DNA of 10,465 nt, taken from contig JACRAV010000070.1 in the NCBI GenBank assembly GCA_016213305.1, forward strand, positions 1 to 10,465, read 5' to 3'. Every line of letters begins with the position of its first letter. Position 1 is the stretch's first letter. The DNA comes from Candidatus Zixiibacteriota bacterium. GTDB lineage: Bacteria > Zixibacteria > MSB-5A5 > GN15 > FEB-12. The notes below the pieces were generated by a model. It ran no database searches. It was not told the DNA's origin and was given only the letters and a program-made list of their open reading frames with translations. A program made the translations under genes and the position numbers. Positions 5,367 through 10,465 of this stretch are shown one piece after another.

Positions 5367-5996
5367 TTATGCCGGCCGATTCGACAGGCGCACTTTGACA
5401 AGCGATCCCCGATGCCCGGGAATCGATCCCTGGACCAGCATCAGATTCTCGCCGTCGATAATCTTTACTATTTCCAAATTCAGCACCGTGACCCGGTCGC
5501 GGCCCATCTTGCCGGCCATTTTCATCCCCTTGAACACGCGCGACGGATACGAGGACTGACCGAGCGAACCCGGCGCCCGCATACGATCCGACTGACCATG
5601 AGTCACCGGACCGCCGCCGAAGTTGTGTCGCTTCATCACGCCGGCAAATCCAAGTCCGCGCGAAATGCCGGTCACGTCAACCCGCTCGCCTTCCTTGAAG
5701 GCATCAACTTTCAGCTGTGCGCCGATTTCGAGTTCGGCGCCGTCAAATTGCACTTCGCGGACCGTACGCATGGGGTCCACTTTGGCTTTCGCAAACACGC
5801 CCGCCCGCGCCTTGTCCACCAACTTGGGACGGATCGAACCGAACCCGACCCGGTAGGCGGTGTACCCGTGTTTCTCCGTCGTGCACTTGCCGATCACGGC
5901 GCACGGACCGGCCTCGATAACCGTCACCGGTACCATCTCGCCGTCCGCCCTGAACACGCGGGTCATGCCTATTTTCTTGCCGATAATTTCCTTCAT
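5367..5996 (-). CDS. rplC: 50S ribosomal protein L3
   Basis: L3 is one of the two initiators of 50S assembly, and its central extension reaches towards the peptidyl-transferase centre. With the ATG at 5996 the product is 209 residues, the family norm, and begins MKEIIGKKIGMTRVFRADGE. An upstream in-frame ATG (6038) would add a non-conserved MWMWRS lead overlapping rpsJ, so I rejected it. Landmarks are VTVIEAGPC (about residues 24-32), KRHNFGGGPVTHGQSDRMRA (about 130-149), PGSLGQSSYPSRVFKGMKMAGKMG (about 150-173) and RVTVLNLEI. The start is 16 bp after the rpsJ stop, with only a GGGGTGG-like sequence nearby. The stop is followed after 3 bp by rplD. Confidence 0.97.
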   Translation of the reverse strand: MKEIIGKKIGMTRVFRADGEMVPVTVIEAGPCAVIGKCTTEKHGYTAYRVGFGSIRPKLVDKARAGVFAKAKVDPMRTVREVQFDGAELEIGAQLKVDAFKEGERVDVTGISRGLGFAGVMKRHNFGGGPVTHGQSDRMRAPGSLGQSSYPSRVFKGMKMAGKMGRDRVTVLNLEIVKIIDGENLMLVQGSIPGHRGSLVKVRLSNRPA

Positions 5997-6012
5997 ACCT
6001 TGCGCCACCCCG

Positions 6013-6321
6013 TCAGGTCTTGATCTCCACATCCACACCGGCCGGCAGATCGAGCTTCATCAGCGCGTCCACCGTCTGGGGGGTTGATTCATAGATGTCA
6101 ATCAGGCGCTTGTGCACCCGCGTTTCAAACTGCTCGCGCGACTTCTTGTCCACGTGCGGCGAACGAAGCACGGTATAGATCGTCTTCTTGGTCGGAAGCG
6201 GTATCGGGCCGACCAGACGGGCGCCGGTACGGACCACCGTGCGCGCGATCTCCTTCGTGGAGCGGTCCAGCGCGAAATGATCGTACGCCTTCAGGCGGAT
6301 TCGTATTTTCTGTGCGTCCAT
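6013..6321 (-). CDS. rpsJ: 30S ribosomal protein S10
   Basis: S10 (NusE) sits in the 30S head and, with NusB, also acts in transcription antitermination and in coupling RNA polymerase to the ribosome. The 102-residue product has the standard length. It shows KIRIRLKAYDHFALDRSTKE at the N-terminus, RTGARLVGPIPLPTKKTIYT (about residues 32-51), SPHVDKKSREQFETRVHKRL (about 54-73), and LPAGVDVEIKT at the end. The gene begins 18 bp after the tuf stop, with only a weak GACGAG-type box about 8 bases upstream. There is no space for a long regulatory leader, so it is most likely transcribed as a continuation of the str genes. Confidence 0.98.
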   Translation of the reverse strand: MDAQKIRIRLKAYDHFALDRSTKEIARTVVRTGARLVGPIPLPTKKTIYTVLRSPHVDKKSREQFETRVHKRLIDIYESTPQTVDALMKLDLPAGVDVEIKT

Positions 6322-6339
6322 AAACTGTGCTCGTCTTTC

Positions 6340-7548
<1,209 letters not shown>

Positions 7549-7569
7549 CGCTACCTACTCCTCGTATCG

Positions 7570-9657
7570 TTACGTCAAACTCACTTTTTCAAGCATCTTC
7601 CTCGACACCTCGGTCGGGACCTGCGCGTACCGCGAGAATTCCATGGTAAACACGGCGCGTCCCTGCGAGATATTTCGAAGCGTATTGGCATAGCCGAACA
7701 TTTCCGACAGCGGCACGCTGACGGCGATCACGTGCAGTTCCGAGCCGCGCGTTACCATCCCCATGATCTTCCCGCGCCGGGAATTGAGATCGCCGACGAC
7801 GGACCCGACATAGGCTTCCGGCACCACTACTTCGACATTCATGATCGGCTCAAGCAGAATGGGGCCGGCTTTCTTGGCGCCATCCTGGAAAGCGATCGAA
7901 CCGGCGATACGGAACGCCATTTCGCTCGAATCGACTTCGTGATAGCTCCCGTCGTACAGCTCGCAGTAAATACCGGTCATCGGGAAACCCGCCAGCACGC
8001 CGTTGGCCAGCGCGTCGCGGCATCCTTTTTCAATCGCCGGAATATACTCGCGCGGTATCGAACCGCCGATAATCTTGTTCTCGAAATGGAATTCGCTTCC
8101 GTCGGCGGTCGGGCGCATGCGCATATAGCAATGTCCGTACTGGCCCTTGCCGCCGGACTGCCGCACGAACTTCCCTTCGCACTCAACGGCGCGCGAAATG
8201 GTCTCTTTATAGGCGACCGTGGGACGACCCACTGTCGCGCCGACGCCGAACTCGCGCATGAGGCGATCCACCAGAATCTCAAGATGCAGTTCGCCCATGC
8301 CGCTGATAATCGTCTGGCCGGTCTCGTCATCGACCCGCACCAAAAAGGTCGGGTCCTCTTCGGCCAGCTTGATAAGTCCGTCGGTCAGTTTGTCCTGATC
8401 GGCCTTGGTCTTCGGCTCGATCGACACCATCACCACCGGTTCAGGGAACGACATCCGCTCCAGAACGATCGGGTGTTTCAGATCACACAGCGTGTCGCCG
8501 GTGGTCGTCTTGCGGAAACCAATCACCGCCACGATGTCCCCGGCCTGCACCGCCTTGACGTCTTCGCGCTTATTGGCATGCATCCGCAGAAGGCGGGCCA
8601 CCCGCTCCTTGGTGTCGCTGGTCGGATTGTATACGTAGGAACCGGCCTCGAGAGAACCGGAATAGACGCGCATGTAGGTGAGCCGCCCGACATACGGGTC
8701 GGTCATAATCTTGAAGGCCAGCCCGGAGAACGGCTCGGTCGGATTCGGCTTGCGCTCCAGCGGCTTCTCGGTGTCGCCGATGGCGTGCCCGATGACCGGC
8801 GGCTTGTCCACCGGTGACGGGAGAAAATCTATGATTGCATCGAGAAGTTTCTGCACACCCTTATTCTTGAACGATGACCCGCACAACACCGGCACCATCT
8901 TGCCGGAAATGGTAGCGAGGCGGACGGCGGCCATGACTTTGTCCGGATCCAACGGCTCATCGTGAAGGAACTGCTCCAGCAGGTGATCGTCAACGTCCGC
9001 CACCGCTTCGAGCATCTTTTCGCGATATTCCTTGGTGATGGCCATCATATCCTGAGGCACCGGAACCACATCGAAAGTCGTCCCCTGCGATTCCTCGTGA
9101 AACACAATGAACTCCATCGACATCAGATCGATAATGCCGCTGAAAAGCTCTCCTTCGCCCGCGGGAATACAGATCGGCACGCAGTTGGACCCCAGCCGTT
9201 CATTCATGGCCTTGAGGGTGTTGGCAAAGCTGGCGCCGGTGCGATCCATTTTATTGATATACGCAATTCGCGGGACGCCGTACTTGTCGGCCTGACGCCA
9301 GACGGTTTCCGACTGCGGCTCCACGCCGCCCACCGCGCAAAACAGGGCCACGGCGCCGTCGAGGACGCGCAGGGAGCGTTCCACTTCGACGGTGAAATCC
9401 ACATGGCCGGGAGTGTCGATGATATTGATCGTGTGCCCGCGCCAGAAACAGGTGGTCGCGGCCGAGGTGATCGTGATACCGCGCTCTTTTTCCTGTTCCA
9501 TCCAGTCCATGACCGCGGCGCCGTCGTGAACTTCGCCCAAACGGTGGGTTTTGCCGGTATAAAAGAGGATACGCTCGGTGGTGGTCGTCTTGCCGGCGTC
9601 AATATGCGCCATGATCCCGATATTGCGGACCTTATGGAGTTGGACGTCGGCAGACAT
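7570..9657 (-). CDS. fusA: Elongation factor G
   Basis: EF-G is the translocase GTPase, which also acts in ribosome recycling with RRF. The product is 695 residues from the chosen start, typical of the family. It shows the P-loop AHIDAGKTT (17-25), switch I RGITIT (59-64), DTPGH (81-85), NKMD (135-138), domain II after about residue 290, and domain III with GMGELHLEI. Domain IV has FVRQSGGKGQYGH and the tip DGSYHEVDSSEMAF (with the conserved His). Domain V contains GDLNSRRGKI. An ATG eight codons upstream (9681) is also in frame. I prefer 9657 because AGGGA lies 6 bases before it and the sequence MSADVQLHKVRNIGI fits family N-termini. Codon use favours C-ending codons (ACC, GCC, GGC). A 206 bp gap separates it from rpsG. 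Confidence 0.98.
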   Translation of the reverse strand: MSADVQLHKVRNIGIMAHIDAGKTTTTERILFYTGKTHRLGEVHDGAAVMDWMEQEKERGITITSAATTCFWRGHTINIIDTPGHVDFTVEVERSLRVLDGAVALFCAVGGVEPQSETVWRQADKYGVPRIAYINKMDRTGASFANTLKAMNERLGSNCVPICIPAGEGELFSGIIDLMSMEFIVFHEESQGTTFDVVPVPQDMMAITKEYREKMLEAVADVDDHLLEQFLHDEPLDPDKVMAAVRLATISGKMVPVLCGSSFKNKGVQKLLDAIIDFLPSPVDKPPVIGHAIGDTEKPLERKPNPTEPFSGLAFKIMTDPYVGRLTYMRVYSGSLEAGSYVYNPTSDTKERVARLLRMHANKREDVKAVQAGDIVAVIGFRKTTTGDTLCDLKHPIVLERMSFPEPVVMVSIEPKTKADQDKLTDGLIKLAEEDPTFLVRVDDETGQTIISGMGELHLEILVDRLMREFGVGATVGRPTVAYKETISRAVECEGKFVRQSGGKGQYGHCYMRMRPTADGSEFHFENKIIGGSIPREYIPAIEKGCRDALANGVLAGFPMTGIYCELYDGSYHEVDSSEMAFRIAGSIAFQDGAKKAGPILLEPIMNVEVVVPEAYVGSVVGDLNSRRGKIMGMVTRGSELHVIAVSVPLSEMFGYANTLRNISQGRAVFTMEFSRYAQVPTEVSRKMLEKVSLT

Positions 9658-9663
9658 AAAAAT

Positions 9664-9668
9664 TCCCT
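9664..9668 (-). promoter_or_regulatory. Ribosome-binding site deciding the fusA start
   Basis: AGGGA on the minus strand lies 6 bases before the ATG at 9657-9655. The alternative upstream ATG (9681) has no comparable box, so the shorter 695-residue EF-G is favoured. Confidence 0.65.
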
Positions 9669-9839
9669 GACTGATACTCATACAAGAAGCTCGTTGGTTG
9701 TCGGAGGCACCGTCGGGCGAGTTCTTCGCAATCAGCAGGGTCGGAAGAGAACGCCGAAAAGTGCTTTACAAGGCTTTGGGTGTAGCGCGCACTAGCTACC
9801 TCTGGTGAACAGGTTAAGGATTGTCGACCTTGTGGGGTC

Positions 9840-9860
9840 GTCCCTTCGCAACGAAGAGAC
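9840..9860 (-). other. Strong stem-loop just downstream of rpsG
   Basis: The minus-strand RNA can form a 9-bp stem (one G-U pair) with a 3-base loop: arm GTCTCTTCG, loop TTG, arm CGAAGGGAC. It begins 3 bases after the rpsG stop codon. The sequence after it (GACCCCACA) has no U-tract, so it is not an obvious intrinsic terminator. It could protect or process the upstream rpsL-rpsG mRNA, or take part in regulation. Confidence 0.55.
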
Positions 9861-9863
9861 CGT

Positions 9864-10334
9864 TTACCATTTGAAATGCGCGAAGGCCTTGTTGGCCTCA
9901 GCCATCTTGTGAGTATCCTCCTTCTTCTTGATTGATGATCCTTCGTTATTGGCGGCGGCCAGGAACTCTCCGGCCAGTTTTTCCGCCATCGACTTTTCAT
10001 TGCGACCCATGGCATACGCGATCAGCCAGCGAATCGCCAGGGCGGATCGGCGGTCGGCGCGAACTTCAACCGGCACCTGATAGGTGGCGCCGCCGACGCG
10101 GCGGGACTTCACTTCCAGAACCGGCTTGACATTGTTCACGGCCTTATGAAACATCTCCAGCCCCGGCTGGCCCGACTTCTTTTCGATCGCCTCGATGGCC
10201 GAATACAGCATGGTCTCGGCTGTCGAGCGCTTGCCCTGCTTCATCAGACAGTTGACGAATTCGGTCACCAGACGGTCCCCGTACTTCTGATCGGGGGTGT
10301 CGTTGTGGTGATGGCTCGATATTTTGCGTGGCAT
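9864..10334 (-). CDS. rpsG: 30S ribosomal protein S7
   Basis: S7 nucleates assembly of the 30S head, binds the 3' major domain of 16S rRNA and lines the E site. In E. coli it also represses the str operon. The 156-residue product has the standard length. Landmarks are the N-terminus MPRKISSHHHNDTPDQKYGD, LVTEFVNCLMKQGKRSTAE (about residues 22-40), NVKPVLEVKSRRVGGATYQV (about 68-87), PVEVRADRRSALAIRWL, and the C-terminal KKKEDTHKMAEANKAFAHFKW region (about 136-156). It begins 14 bp after rpsL. That short spacer leaves no room for the E. coli-type S7-binding site found between rpsL and rpsG, so any S7 autoregulation must use another target. Confidence 0.98.
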   Translation of the reverse strand: MPRKISSHHHNDTPDQKYGDRLVTEFVNCLMKQGKRSTAETMLYSAIEAIEKKSGQPGLEMFHKAVNNVKPVLEVKSRRVGGATYQVPVEVRADRRSALAIRWLIAYAMGRNEKSMAEKLAGEFLAAANNEGSSIKKKEDTHKMAEANKAFAHFKW

Positions 10335-10348
10335 ACTACTTCACGTCC

Positions 10349-10465
10349 TCACGATTTCGGCTTCTTTGCGCCATACTTGGAACGACTGCGCTTTCGATCA
10401 CTCACCCCGGCGGTGTCCATCGTGCAGCGAATGATGTGATACCGGACGCCCGGCAGGTCCTTGAC
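10349..10465 (-). CDS. rpsL: 30S ribosomal protein S12 (partial, 3' end only)
   Basis: These are the last 38 residues of S12, the decoding-centre protein that controls accuracy. They read VKDLPGVRYHIIRCTMDTAG, then VSDRKRSRSKYGAKKPKS and a TGA stop. The KDLPG loop, where streptomycin-resistance changes occur in other bacteria (E. coli Lys87 and Pro90) and whose Asp is the RimO methylthiolation site, is unaltered. The rest of the gene, including the Lys42 region, lies outside the window. The gene stands at the head of the classical str order with rpsG 14 bp downstream. Confidence 0.97.
   Translation of the reverse strand, partial: VKDLPGVRYHIIRCTMDTAGVSDRKRSRSKYGAKKPKS

Larger units (their letters stand above)
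9658..9863 (-). other. rpsG-fusA intergenic region (206 bp), structured
   Basis: This is the only gap in the cluster longer than 36 bp. Read on the minus strand, it starts with a strong hairpin immediately after the rpsG stop. It then has a short GTAGC/GCTAC inverted repeat (about 9781-9800). A second bulged stem follows (9721-9752), whose 5' arm (TCTCTTC) and 3' flank (TTGCGAAG) repeat those of the first hairpin, so alternative pairings are possible. No U-run follows the hairpins, so there is no classical terminator. I found no convincing -35/-10 pair, tRNA or small gene. A role in RNA processing, attenuation or separate control of fusA-tuf is possible but unproven. Confidence 0.5.

Noticed and set aside
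5997..6038. Upstream in-frame start for L3 (MWMWRS lead)
   Set aside because: It overlaps the rpsJ end and adds residues not seen in L3, while the ATG at 5996 gives the standard N-terminus.
8962..9795. A 277-codon plus-strand open frame opposite the fusA 5' part and its upstream gap
   Set aside because: It is a composition artefact of fusA codon phase. It shows no domain and no plausible start context.
9840..9860. Hairpin after rpsG read as an intrinsic terminator
   Set aside because: There is no run of U after the stem, and fusA-tuf follow in the same direction, so termination is not supported.
9658..9863. tRNA gene or clear sigma-70 promoter in the rpsG-fusA gap
   Set aside because: No cloverleaf or GTTC-type T-loop in context was found. 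Candidate -35/-10 pairs such as TTCACC and GCTACA matched the consensus too poorly.
9632..10015. A minus-strand frame of 127 codons covering the rpsG-fusA gap
   Set aside because: It overlaps the rpsG 3' part and the fusA start out of frame. The sequence has no conserved look and no ribosome-binding site, so the gap is treated as non-coding.

Overview
The whole window is one uninterrupted bacterial ribosomal-protein and elongation-factor cluster, and every gene lies on the minus strand. In transcription order (right to left) it reads rpsL (3' end only), rpsG, fusA, tuf, rpsJ, rplC, rplD, rplW, rplB, rpsS, rplV, rpsC, rplP, rpmC, rpsQ, rplN and rplX (5' end only). This is the classical str, S10 and spc gene order joined head to tail. 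I see no credible plus-strand gene, RNA gene, mobile element or CRISPR array.

The DNA is moderately GC-rich. Many genes have strong Shine-Dalgarno sequences (AGGAGG, GGAGGTG and AAGGAG types), which argues against Bacteroidetes proper. The L2 variant DHPMGGGEG and the general look of S3 and L3 would fit some uncultured phylum related to the FCB group. That placement is a guess from sequence style and not a demonstration.

Layout: positions 10349-10465 hold the S12 C-terminus and 9864-10334 hold S7. Positions 9658-9863 are the only sizeable intergenic gap (206 bp), with a strong hairpin just after rpsG. Positions 7570-9657 hold EF-G and 6340-7548 hold EF-Tu. From 6321 down to 1 the S10/spc genes follow, with gaps of 0-36 bp or short start/stop overlaps. 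There is no room for an E. coli-type S10 leader between tuf and rpsJ (18 bp), so the whole cluster is probably read through, with translational coupling between neighbours.

The most striking feature is rplV. It encodes a 259-residue protein, against about 110-115 for ordinary L22. Its first ~75 residues are a clear, diverged copy of ribosomal protein S19, then comes a complete L22 core, then a ~70-residue Lys/Ala/Ser/Thr-rich tail resembling histone H1. A normal free-standing S19 gene lies immediately upstream and overlaps it by ATGA. The fusion therefore looks like a tandem duplication of rpsS in which the second copy became the N-terminal domain of a large-subunit protein. Other oddities are an ~87-residue Arg/Gly/Pro-rich tail on S3, a TTG start on rpsC, a tuf gene with codon use unlike that of fusA, and the structured rpsG-fusA gap.
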